A stretch of 7,175 nt of DNA from an uncultured Lachnospiraceae bacterium (GTDB lineage Bacteria > Bacillota > Clostridia > Lachnospirales > Lachnospiraceae): positions 1-7,175 of the forward strand of contig OMRF01000294.1 in the NCBI GenBank assembly GCA_900313435.1. The letters run 5' to 3'. Below the pieces are notes generated by a model. That model ran no database searches and was not told the origin of the DNA. It was given only the letters and a program-made list of their open reading frames with translations. Shown piece by piece: positions 1 to 6,951 of the stretch; the first letter of the stretch is position 1; each line of letters starts with the position of its first letter. Made by a program: the position numbers and the translations under genes.

Positions 1-249
1 CAGAGGGATCTTCTTGAGACCATCCAGATGCAGGAGCCTCGGATCACTGATGTTACGATAGAGATGGATCAGGACATCAGGAAGGGTGCTCTTATCATAG
101 ATCTTTCCTACGCGATCATAGGCGAGAACGTGCAGGACAATCTGGTATTTCCCTTCTATCTGAATGCCGAGACACCTGAGGAAGTTCCGGAGGAATTTGA
201 GAACGGAGAATATGAAGCTGATGCTTCGTATGTTGAAGAGGAAAGCTGA
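1..249 (+). CDS. gp25-like baseplate wedge protein, C-terminal part (5' end outside window)
   Basis: The reading frame is open from base 1, so the gene starts upstream; the ATG at 28 is internal, since family-typical sequence (LLETIQMQEPRI) straddles it. The visible 82 residues match the end of the GPW/gp25 fold: an 'EPRI.DV' turn, a beta strand (ALIIDLSYAII) and the closing NLVFPFYL, which resembles the C-terminal signature of gp25 homologues in contractile injection systems. In T4 phage and eCIS, gp25 is a small wedge protein that joins the baseplate to the first sheath ring. After NLVFPFYL comes an acidic tail of about 27 residues with 11 Glu and 1 Asp, which lies outside the usual fold. 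The stop codon shares its last A with the ATG of the next gene, so the two are probably translationally coupled. The family call is firm; the eCIS assignment rests on the neighbours. Confidence 0.85.
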   Translation, partial: QRDLLETIQMQEPRITDVTIEMDQDIRKGALIIDLSYAIIGENVQDNLVFPFYLNAETPEEVPEEFENGEYEADASYVEEES

Positions 250-3200
250 TGAATCCAAAGAACGAAAAAAAGAACATAGCCTCCTTCGGGGTGGATCGAC
301 GCACAAGGCAGGATATCCTCGATGATATAGAAAAAAAATCAAAGAGCTATACTCCCGAGTGGGTGTTTTCAAAGGATGATCCCGATATCGGAAGCGTCAT
401 AGCCCAGATCTTTGCGGATCAGTCGGAGAGGACCATCGGTGTCATAAACCGCGTTTATGAACGGTATCGTCTTGCTTTTGTGAACCTTCTTGACATTACG
501 AGGGATTCCGTCACCCCTGCTCACAGTATAGTGACAATGAATGTTATATCCTCTACCATTCCCGGAGTGGATCTTGCCGCGGGGACGAGGCTTCTTGTGG
601 CTGAGGCGCCGGTAGACGAAAACGGCGTAACGGATACAGTGCCGGTATTTGAGACGGACAAGAGTTTCCATGTCACCGGTGCTTCCATCACGGAACTTTT
701 TATGACGGACGAAAAGACGGGGGATGTTATCCCGCTTAAGGGAGACTTCAAGGAGCAGGAGCTGATCCTTGAGGATCCTGCCGAGGATTTCTCGGCTGAT
801 ATTACAGAAGAGCCTCTTTTTCCTCCCGAACCTTCAATGGTTGAATCTTTCGAGCCTTTCACCCTCTTCGGAAAGAAAAAGGGGATAGGAAAGAATGCGA
901 TCATATTGTACCACGACAGCGCTTTTGATACGGAAGGCGCTGAGATAAGGCTCTATGTCAAGGGAAATGACTCCTTTTTACAGGAGCTTTCCGATAGTGA
1001 AAGATACCTCCTTTCCTACAAGGGGGAGGAAGGGATCAAAAGTTTTGATTCCGTTAAGCTTTCAGAGAACAAAGAGTATATCTCCCTCCTCGCGAAGGAA
1101 CCCTTTACACCTGTGAGTGTCGAAGGGACAGAGTACGGTGCCCTTATCATAGAAGCTGCGCAGCCCGTTACAGAAGAGGTTTCCGTATCCACTATCGGGA
1201 TATCCTCGGAAGGAGAACCCATTCTTCCCATCGCAGTGTCTGACGGAAATTCGGATCTTGATCCGGACAACTTCCTTCCCTTTACCGATACACTTTCACT
1301 CTACGCCGATTGCAATATCTCCTGCGACAGGTATTTCCGTATGACCGGCGCACGCTGTACCGTTGAGTTTTCCGTTACATTTTTGGAGAACATCTTCGAC
1401 CTTACCGTCCAGCAGGTTGAATCGGCCCTGAAGATAATAAAAAGAAAGCCCCGTGCCGAGATAACCCCTGCTTATGCAGATGTATTCATCCAGGAGATAG
1501 CGGTCGAGTACTTCAATGGTATAGGCTACAGAAAGCTTGACATAGATACCGAGCTGTCGACATCCCTTGAAAAGGCAACTGCCGGAAAGCTCAGGTTTTC
1601 TTTCATCATCCCCTCCGACTGGGAACCGGTGGATTCCACCGGAGTGGAAGGCAGGGCCATAAGGTTTAGGATACTTAAGGCAGACAACTGTTATATGAGA
1701 CCGGCAGTCCACCATTATCCCCGCTTTACGGATATGAGGATATCCTACTCCTATGATGGGCAGAGCGTCGCGCCGAAGAAGATAACGAGGATCTCCGGCA
1801 CGAAGAAAGATGATATCACCAAAGACATGAACAACAACGAAAACGTACCCGTGTTCAAGCGCTCGGAGTATTACGGGGACTGCCTTTACATAGGACTTTC
1901 AAAATGCCCGGAGACGGGACCTGTGAGTCTATTTGTCGACCTTGAGGATAGGATGAGCCATCTTCCGATTCCCATTACCTTTGAATATTCATCGCAGAGA
2001 GGGTTCAGGCAGCTGAAAGTAATGGATTATACGGACAGTCTGAGCCGCGCCGGGATAATAATGTTTGATCCACCTTCCGATTTCTGTGCTGTGAAGCTTG
2101 AGGAAAAGAGCAGACACTGGCTTCGGATCTCAAGGGATATGAAAAAGGATGCCTTAAACGGAAGGACTGATGTTTTTCTCCCCGTTATCAGGAATATGAA
2201 GATGAACGGGATGACGGTCACGAACCTTGAGGAGAATGCCGAGGACGACTTCTATATTGATGAGGTAAAGCCGGATATGACCTTCACCGTAAACTATGAA
2301 GGTCTCGTCCGTATAGAACTCTGGGTCAACGAATTCAAACATATCACAAAGGAGGATATGGAAAAGCTGGAGGAAGATGACGGGACAAGGGTGAGGATCG
2401 AAAGGGACGCACTCGGAAACATCACGGCTTTCTATGTACTCTGGAAGAAATGCCGTGACTTTGATACCGCGGAAGACAGAAGAGTCTATCGCCTTGACAG
2501 GGTGAACAAGCTTCTGATGTTCGGAAACGGCCTTTCACAGGACATACCGAGGGTCACCGATGATATAGCATTTCGCGTAAAGACCTATACCTCAATGGGT
2601 GACATAGGCAACGTACCTGCCCATTCCATCACGGAGACCGACGGACCTGCAATGTACCTTGATGAGATAGACAATCCGGTCCGCGGTTTCGGAGGAGAGA
2701 AGGTAGAATCGATGGAGAGGGCGTTGCTTCGCGGGGCCGGGATGATAAGCTCAAGAAGGAAGCTCATCTCAAAGGAGGATTATCTTGTAATGATCCGCGC
2801 CTTCTCGGAGAGCATAGATAAATGCGCCTGTGTTACCGGAAAATGCATAGATGGTAACGGAACGGCGGATGATATATCATTTGTCTTTCTCATGAAGGAT
2901 TTTGCAGAGGGCTCGCTTTCCTTCCATATGGTCTCGGAACGTATCAGAAGGTTCATGGAAAAGCGCTGTGAGCTTACCATCGACCCCATAAACCTTCACT
3001 TCGTGGAGCCTATCTACGTGGATATCGCGGTAAACGTGTGGATGAAGGTAAATTCCCTTGAGGACAGCTTCGCGCTGCAGAACAGGATCAAAGAGGGACT
3101 TGATCAGTACCTGAACCCCGTTTCTTCAGGAGGCAACACCGGAAACGAGACACGGGGCTGGAATATAGGGGTACTTCCCCAGAAGTCACAGATTATGATG

Positions 3201-3365
3201 AAGCTCGTTGCCCTGAAGGGATCGGCAAAGATCTCAAAGATGACAGTCACCGCCTCCTTCAAGGACAAAGAAGGCTTCCACGAGATCGACCTTACGGAGC
3301 TTTCGACGTCGCCCTACTTTGTGATCAAACCCGGCGCCCACCAGATTTATATTGACTATGAGTAA
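249..3365 (+). CDS. Baseplate J/gp47-family wedge protein, large eCIS-type (Afp11-like), 1038 aa
   Basis: This is the larger of two baseplate J-type wedge proteins. Homologues form the ring of wedges around the spike and trigger sheath contraction. The start is ATG 249, with GAGG at 238-241 seven bases upstream, overlapping the gp25 stop by one base. Residues 34-48 carry the family's N-terminal signature (YTPEWVFSKDDPDIG), followed by 'IFAD..ERT...NRVYERYRLAFVNLL' and a 'GTRLL' beta segment near residues 110-115. The middle is beta-rich and contains two similar modules (about 419-475 and 577-627), each with an 'EY..G.G(Y/F).(K/Q)L' start and an 'F..P.D(W/F)' segment ending in F/W-x-R-I. The gp47 core is C-terminal: FGNG at 758-761, a DIGNVPAHSI segment, DNPVRGFGGEKVES at 808-821 and SKEDY at 841-845. 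It closes with 'YLNPVSSGG...GWNIGVLPQKS', typical of the family. No transmembrane segment or signal peptide is evident, as expected for a cytoplasmically assembled particle. Confidence 0.9.
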   Translation: MNPKNEKKNIASFGVDRRTRQDILDDIEKKSKSYTPEWVFSKDDPDIGSVIAQIFADQSERTIGVINRVYERYRLAFVNLLDITRDSVTPAHSIVTMNVISSTIPGVDLAAGTRLLVAEAPVDENGVTDTVPVFETDKSFHVTGASITELFMTDEKTGDVIPLKGDFKEQELILEDPAEDFSADITEEPLFPPEPSMVESFEPFTLFGKKKGIGKNAIILYHDSAFDTEGAEIRLYVKGNDSFLQELSDSERYLLSYKGEEGIKSFDSVKLSENKEYISLLAKEPFTPVSVEGTEYGALIIEAAQPVTEEVSVSTIGISSEGEPILPIAVSDGNSDLDPDNFLPFTDTLSLYADCNISCDRYFRMTGARCTVEFSVTFLENIFDLTVQQVESALKIIKRKPRAEITPAYADVFIQEIAVEYFNGIGYRKLDIDTELSTSLEKATAGKLRFSFIIPSDWEPVDSTGVEGRAIRFRILKADNCYMRPAVHHYPRFTDMRISYSYDGQSVAPKKITRISGTKKDDITKDMNNNENVPVFKRSEYYGDCLYIGLSKCPETGPVSLFVDLEDRMSHLPIPITFEYSSQRGFRQLKVMDYTDSLSRAGIIMFDPPSDFCAVKLEEKSRHWLRISRDMKKDALNGRTDVFLPVIRNMKMNGMTVTNLEENAEDDFYIDEVKPDMTFTVNYEGLVRIELWVNEFKHITKEDMEKLEEDDGTRVRIERDALGNITAFYVLWKKCRDFDTAEDRRVYRLDRVNKLLMFGNGLSQDIPRVTDDIAFRVKTYTSMGDIGNVPAHSITETDGPAMYLDEIDNPVRGFGGEKVESMERALLRGAGMISSRRKLISKEDYLVMIRAFSESIDKCACVTGKCIDGNGTADDISFVFLMKDFAEGSLSFHMVSERIRRFMEKRCELTIDPINLHFVEPIYVDIAVNVWMKVNSLEDSFALQNRIKEGLDQYLNPVSSGGNTGNETRGWNIGVLPQKSQIMMKLVALKGSAKISKMTVTASFKDKEGFHEIDLTELSTSPYFVIKPGAHQIYIDYE

Positions 3366-3390
3366 AGCCCACGCGCTCATATTTGTTTTA

Positions 3391-3396
3391 AAGGAG
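3391..3396 (+). promoter_or_regulatory. Ribosome binding site AAGGAG that fixes a TTG start
   Basis: AAGGAG lies seven bases before TTG 3404 in the 38-base gap after the large J-type gene. The same frame has a TAA at 3389-3391, so no earlier start is possible, and the next in-frame ATG is 19 codons further on, inside conserved sequence. The TTG is therefore the best start. A non-ATG start here could tune this gene's output relative to its neighbours, but that is inference. Confidence 0.85.
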
Positions 3397-3403
3397 TACT
3401 CAA

Positions 3404-5500
3404 TTGCTTGAGATCAGAACCGAAGAAGTAAAGAGTATAAATGACAGGCTCTCTGAAGCGATGATGAAGATCCCGCTCTATACCGATGAGTGGACGAACT
3501 TCAATCCGTCAGACCCCGGCATCACGACGTTAGAGTCCCTCCTCTATTATTCCGAGGGACAGGAGATGTCCGCTGGCGCGGAGAATGAAGAGACGAGACT
3601 TGCGCTGATGAAGCTTACAGGCTTTCTTCCGAAGCCCGGAAAGTGTTCCAGGGTCCTTCTTTCAACTGCGCTTCAGAAAAAGAGGCAAGTCCTGCCCAAG
3701 GCCTCAAAATTCAGCCTTGGAGATATGTGCTTTGAAACGAAGCAGGAGATAGTCTTTGGAGAACGTCATCTCCTCGGAGTCTATGGGGAGAAGGACGGGG
3801 AAGACGGCGGAATTTCCGATTACGGTTACCTGACAGATGACGGTGTTCCCGTCCCCATCACAATCTTTTCAGATAAACCAAAGGCCGGGATGAAGCTCTA
3901 TTTCGTATGCGATTCCCTTCCCGAAGAAAAAAAGGATTTCCTTTTTTACTTTACCCTTGAGGAAAGATATGGACGGACTCCCTTTTCAGAAAGAAATACA
4001 AACGCCTTTTCGGATATCCTTTGGGAGGTATACACAAAAGACGGCTTCAGGGAGATATCGGCAAGAGACTATACGGCAGGTCTTGTGACGAGCGGCGAGA
4101 TCCGCTTCCGCATGCCTGAAAACGTTCAGAGCGCGGAGTATGACGGACTTCCTCAAAAGGGTTATGTCCTCAGGGCGACTCTTAAGAGGGCTGATTATGA
4201 TATGCCGCCCAAGATGCTGAAGGTCGACGGCTTTTTGATAGAGGCATGGCAGAAGGATACCAGAGCCAGGGCCCTTACCTTTCAGAATGCCGTGAAGATA
4301 GATCTTTACAATGACCTTTCAACTGAACCTTATCTTCTCATATTTGGGAAGGAGGAAAAGGGAAGCTCCTACCGGCGCTATCTCATAAGCTACGGAGAGG
4401 ACGGTCCCGGGCGATATGTGAACGCTTCCGATGACAACGGAAATATCACGATAGAGTTTGACCAGGAGCGTTACGGGATGGCTCCCGGCTTTTTCAAGGA
4501 CGCTGTGAAGGTCGTCCTCTATTCGGAAGAGATAATGAACGACTACAGGGTGGGCAGGGTACTTGGATGTGATCATCAGGTCTTAAAGCTTCCGCTCTCA
4601 AACATAGTGGCGGAGTCCTTTTGTCTTCTTGCAAAGCGTCCTGACGGAAAGGGTGACTTCATCTTTGATTTTGTAAGGGCAGGAAAGTCAGTTCCGGGAG
4701 GCCTTCAGTACAAGCTCCTTGAGCGCTCCGGGAACATTGTCATAGAGGATGCAGGAGACTTCATAGGGGCCGATCTTTTTATAGCGCAGATAGCCGTGAC
4801 CCGCGGAGTCGAGGGAAATATCAGGGCAAGGAGCAAACTGAGACTTAACGGTATCAGGGAACCCTTTATTGCCTGCGCTCCCGGAAACGGAGGAGTCTTC
4901 GCAGAGACAGCGAAGGACGTTCGGAAGCGTTTCGTCGAGGATCTTCAGACATCCTCAGTCTGTGTTACGGAAAAGGATTATGAAAATATAGTAATGTCGA
5001 CTCCGGGGCTTTGCATAGCAAGGGTTCGGGCCTTTAAGGAGCAGGAGTCAAACACGGTACGCATAGCTGTCCTTCAGGCCGGAGCGGATCTGAAGCCCGC
5101 ACTTACTCCGCTTTACAAAAGTATTATCAAAAAGCGCATCGATGAAAGAAGGATGCTCTCTACCAGGGTCGAGCTCATAGGTCCTGCTTACCTTACGGTC
5201 GATGTGCAGATCTCAGTCCGCTGCAAGATATATGTGGACGAGAATGATATGGGTATCAGAGAGGTGGTTGAGAGAATCATAGATTACCGTACGGGAAAGA
5301 GGAATTTCGGAGAACCGCTTGAATTTGAGACTATCATCAGGGCCGTCGAGGCGCTTCCTTCAGTGGATTATGTGAAGGATATTTCGGTGAAGCCGGTGAT
5401 CCCCGGACTTTCTCATACGCGGGAGGCAGTTCTCCTTCCAAAGGCAAATGTATTGCTGCTTCCGGGCAAGATCTCCATCGAAAGGATTACGAGGGAATAA
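3404..5500 (+). CDS. Second baseplate J-type wedge protein (Afp12-like / TIGR02243-type), 698 aa
   Basis: This is the smaller partner of the preceding gene; such pairs probably build heterodimeric wedges in eCIS baseplates. It starts at TTG 3404. Residues 24-44 (PLYTDEWTNFNPSDPGITTLE) are the N-terminal hallmark of this family, close to 'YTPEWTN.N.SDPGITLLE' in known eCIS homologues. Residues about 166-259 hold a beta module (LYFVCDS... then WEVYTKDGF...SGEIRFRMP...YVLRATL) like those in the larger protein. A 'GCDHQVLKLP' segment corresponds to the 'G..NQ.F.L' step of TIGR02243-type proteins. The C-terminal J-type region is clear: TRGVEGNI at 466-473, PGNGG, then VTEKDYE at 521-527 and a ferredoxin-like tail (LTVDVQISVRCKIYV, FGEPLEFETIIRAVEALPSV). 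The FGDG/FGNG motif of classic gp47 proteins is not recognisable. The next gene begins 6 bases after the stop, so they are cotranscribed. Confidence 0.88.
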   Translation: MLEIRTEEVKSINDRLSEAMMKIPLYTDEWTNFNPSDPGITTLESLLYYSEGQEMSAGAENEETRLALMKLTGFLPKPGKCSRVLLSTALQKKRQVLPKASKFSLGDMCFETKQEIVFGERHLLGVYGEKDGEDGGISDYGYLTDDGVPVPITIFSDKPKAGMKLYFVCDSLPEEKKDFLFYFTLEERYGRTPFSERNTNAFSDILWEVYTKDGFREISARDYTAGLVTSGEIRFRMPENVQSAEYDGLPQKGYVLRATLKRADYDMPPKMLKVDGFLIEAWQKDTRARALTFQNAVKIDLYNDLSTEPYLLIFGKEEKGSSYRRYLISYGEDGPGRYVNASDDNGNITIEFDQERYGMAPGFFKDAVKVVLYSEEIMNDYRVGRVLGCDHQVLKLPLSNIVAESFCLLAKRPDGKGDFIFDFVRAGKSVPGGLQYKLLERSGNIVIEDAGDFIGADLFIAQIAVTRGVEGNIRARSKLRLNGIREPFIACAPGNGGVFAETAKDVRKRFVEDLQTSSVCVTEKDYENIVMSTPGLCIARVRAFKEQESNTVRIAVLQAGADLKPALTPLYKSIIKKRIDERRMLSTRVELIGPAYLTVDVQISVRCKIYVDENDMGIREVVERIIDYRTGKRNFGEPLEFETIIRAVEALPSVDYVKDISVKPVIPGLSHTREAVLLPKANVLLLPGKISIERITRE

Positions 5501-5506
5501 GAAGCT

Positions 5507-6535
5507 ATGGCTGAGAATATTTACTCTGTCACAAAAAACAGATTGATGAAAAGCTCGCTGGAAGGCTTTTCGATAGAGGATGACGGGGCGCTTGTGAGCG
5601 ATCCCGGATCGCTTTTTCAAAGAGCCGTTATCTTCCCTTTTGAAGGAACTGAGGATGGGGCGCTCTGGGGACGATTCTCATTTGACATGGAGATTCCGGA
5701 GGATACCGTTCTTTCGGTTTATTGTCTTGCTTCAGATGAAGACGGTATTATGACTATCGACGATATGAAGAAAATGGGAGCAAGCAGGCATATTAACTGT
5801 GATGATATGCTGCTTTATGATATGAAGGGGCGGTTTCTCTATATCGCCTTTGAGGTGGAGGGTGCCGGTAAGGTGAGATTGTCTTCGATGAAGGCGGACT
5901 CAAAGGGTGACATCTTTATGGAATCCCTGCCCGAGATATACAATGAAAGAGGCTCTTTTTTCCATCGTTATCTTTCGATCTTTTCAAGTTGCTTTACCGA
6001 TCTTCAGGAAGAGATCGATATGCTGCCTTCACTGCTGAACCCCGAGACCTGTCCTGCGTCACTGCTTCCCGTTTACGCGTCGTGGATGGGGATCGACATC
6101 AGTCCCGATCTTATGGACATAGCTACCGAGAGAAAGCTTGTAAAGGAGCTTTTTGCCCTCACGAGGATGAAGGGGACTCCCGATGTGATAAGGAGACTCT
6201 GCAAGATCATATTGAAAGAGGATGTCCGTATCATAGAATATAATAATATCGCCGCAAAACAGAGGGACAGGGCTATGCCGGGCTATGATGCGGGACCCTA
6301 TGACGTGGAGATCCAGATCAAGAAACACCTTGATGAGACAACGCATTATCAGCTCATGTATCTCATCAATCAGTTCAAGCCCATAAGGGTGAACGTAAGG
6401 CTCAGAGAACTTGATGAATCCGCGAAGATGGATTCCTCCTCCTACCTTGACAGGAATGCTGTTCTGCCTGAGGATAAGAGCGTTATCCTTGATCAGGGCG
6501 TACGTTTCGGAGGCAGTATTAAACTCGATGAGTAA
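5507..6535 (+). CDS. Tail protein I-type baseplate protein (TIGR02242-like), 342 aa
   Basis: The N-terminal ~135 residues are beta-rich and end in 'GRFLYIAFEVEG.G..RLSSMKAD', the lead-in seen in eCIS homologues. The tail-protein-I domain follows: SLPEIY at 140-145, 'FFHRYLSIFSSCFTDLQEEID', 'LLNPETCPASLLPVYASWMGI' with WMGI at 193-196, and RMKGTPDVIRRLCKI from 220. This domain sits at the baseplate periphery and in phages links wedges to tail fibres. The last ~45 residues form a low-complexity-looking extension (YLDRNAVLPEDKSVILDQG..FGGSIKLDE) that may be an attachment segment. The start is ATG 5507, 6 bases after the previous stop; GAGG at 5491-5494 is a rather distant ribosome binding site, so coupling to upstream translation is likely. 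It ends with tandem stops TAA-TAG. It is the last recognisable injection-system gene in the window. The family assignment is strong; fibre attachment is inferred. Confidence 0.87.
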   Translation: MAENIYSVTKNRLMKSSLEGFSIEDDGALVSDPGSLFQRAVIFPFEGTEDGALWGRFSFDMEIPEDTVLSVYCLASDEDGIMTIDDMKKMGASRHINCDDMLLYDMKGRFLYIAFEVEGAGKVRLSSMKADSKGDIFMESLPEIYNERGSFFHRYLSIFSSCFTDLQEEIDMLPSLLNPETCPASLLPVYASWMGIDISPDLMDIATERKLVKELFALTRMKGTPDVIRRLCKIILKEDVRIIEYNNIAAKQRDRAMPGYDAGPYDVEIQIKKHLDETTHYQLMYLINQFKPIRVNVRLRELDESAKMDSSSYLDRNAVLPEDKSVILDQGVRFGGSIKLDE

Positions 6536-6540
6536 TAGTG

Positions 6541-6570
6541 GTTTTTGATAATATTTTAGTATATAATAAT
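6541..6570 (+). promoter_or_regulatory. AT-rich promoter region with perfect -10 box (TATAAT at 6562-6567)
   Basis: Only 3 of these 30 bases are G or C, in sharp contrast to the flanking genes. TATAAT at 6562-6567 is a perfect -10 hexamer and would place the transcription start near 6574. The -35 side is weak: TTGATA at 6545-6550 looks good but is only 11 bases from the -10, while the correctly spaced hexamer (TGGTTT, 6539-6544) is poor. It could be an activator-dependent promoter or one read by another sigma factor. It would drive the STAS gene and the ABC ATPase gene after it, separately from the baseplate operon. Confidence 0.5.
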
Positions 6571-6573
6571 GGA

Positions 6574-6605
6574 GTTGCTTTGGGAGGTTCTCATAACAAA
6601 GCAGC
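6574..6605 (+). promoter_or_regulatory. Stem-loop in the 5' leader of the STAS gene
   Basis: Bases 6574-6582 (GTTGCTTTG) pair with 6597-6605 (CAAAGCAGC) in a 9-base-pair stem with one G-U pair and a 14-base loop. Within the loop, GAG 6584-6586 could also pair with CTC 6590-6592. No U-run follows, so it is not an intrinsic terminator. Its base coincides with the transcription start predicted from the -10 box, so it could be a 5'-terminal hairpin protecting the mRNA. The loop carries GGAGG (6583-6587), too far from the ATG at 6642 to act as its ribosome binding site. The pairing is visible; the function is a guess. Confidence 0.4.
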
Positions 6606-6641
6606 AGGCACGTTGTTCAACAGTTTGAAAGAGAGAAGAAA

Positions 6642-6941
6642 ATGACAGTAGAAGAAAAAAGAGAAGAAGGAAAGATCATCCTTTATGTAACAGGCCGTGT
6701 TGACACAACCACAGCTCCCGATCTTCAGGAGGCTATATTCTCTGCATTCCAGAAGGAAGTTGACATCGTCGTTGATTTCAAGGAAGTGGAATACGTCTCA
6801 TCGGCAGGACTCAGGGCTCTGCTTCTCGGACAGAAGACCGCGAATTCAAAGGGCGGCTCCATGATAGTGAAAAATGCGAATGATTCCGTGAAGGAGATAT
6901 TCTCACTCACAGGCTTTTCAAATATCCTTACGATAGAGTGA
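6642..6941 (+). CDS. STAS-domain anti-sigma factor antagonist (SpoIIAA/RsbV/BtrV type), 99 aa
   Basis: This is a single STAS domain of normal family length with no extra domain or membrane segment. Typical elements appear in order: a strand with 'LYVTGRVDTTTAPDLQ' (residues 14-29, compare 'LTGELDHHTAETL' in SpoIIAA), 'IVVDFKEVEYVSSAGLRALL' (42-61), then 'GGSMIVKNANDSVKEIFSLTGF'. Aligning YVSSAG with the FMDSSG of SpoIIAA puts the phosphorylatable serine at Ser54. Such proteins bind an anti-sigma/HPK-like kinase when unphosphorylated, releasing its target, and are switched off by phosphorylation and on by a PP2C phosphatase. Neither partner gene is in the window. The ribosome binding site is a weak purine run (GAGAGA, 6631-6636). 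It is probably transcribed from the promoter at 6541-6570 together with the ABC gene 10 bases downstream. A role in controlling the injection system is possible but rests only on position. Confidence 0.88.
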   Translation: MTVEEKREEGKIILYVTGRVDTTTAPDLQEAIFSAFQKEVDIVVDFKEVEYVSSAGLRALLLGQKTANSKGGSMIVKNANDSVKEIFSLTGFSNILTIE

Positions 6942-6951
6942 CGGATCCTTC

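Noticed and set aside
28..30. ATG at 28 as the start of the gp25-like gene
   Set aside because: The frame is open to base 1 and the residues before this ATG (LLETIQ) belong to the family's last helix, so the gene continues upstream.
369..2989. Several antisense open frames of 60-139 codons opposite the large J-type gene
   Set aside because: They overlap a well-conserved coding gene, show no recognisable domain or ribosome binding site, and look like shadows of its codon bias.
5989..6346. Short frames overlapping the tail-protein-I domain (+ strand 84 aa, - strand 95 aa)
   Set aside because: The region is conserved in the tail-I frame; these products are arginine- or histidine-rich with no family resemblance.
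1..6535. Ordinary P2/Mu-like prophage tail module
   Set aside because: The two J-type proteins are much larger than phage gpJ, they occur as a pair, and the tail-I protein has an extra N-terminal beta domain; all fit eCIS better. A prophage origin cannot be excluded without flanking sequence.
6545..6550. TTGATA as the -35 box
   Set aside because: It is only 11 bases from TATAAT, too short for a normal sigma-70/sigma-A promoter.
6614..6622. TGTTCAACA, a 4+1+4 inverted repeat in the STAS leader, as an operator
   Set aside because: It is too short to exceed chance and there is no second copy or known regulator match.
6569..6628. Possible 19-codon leader peptide (ATG 6569 to TGA 6626-6628)
   Set aside because: Its ATG sits 1-2 bases after the -10 box and would precede the predicted transcription start; it has no ribosome binding site and no attenuator-like codon run.
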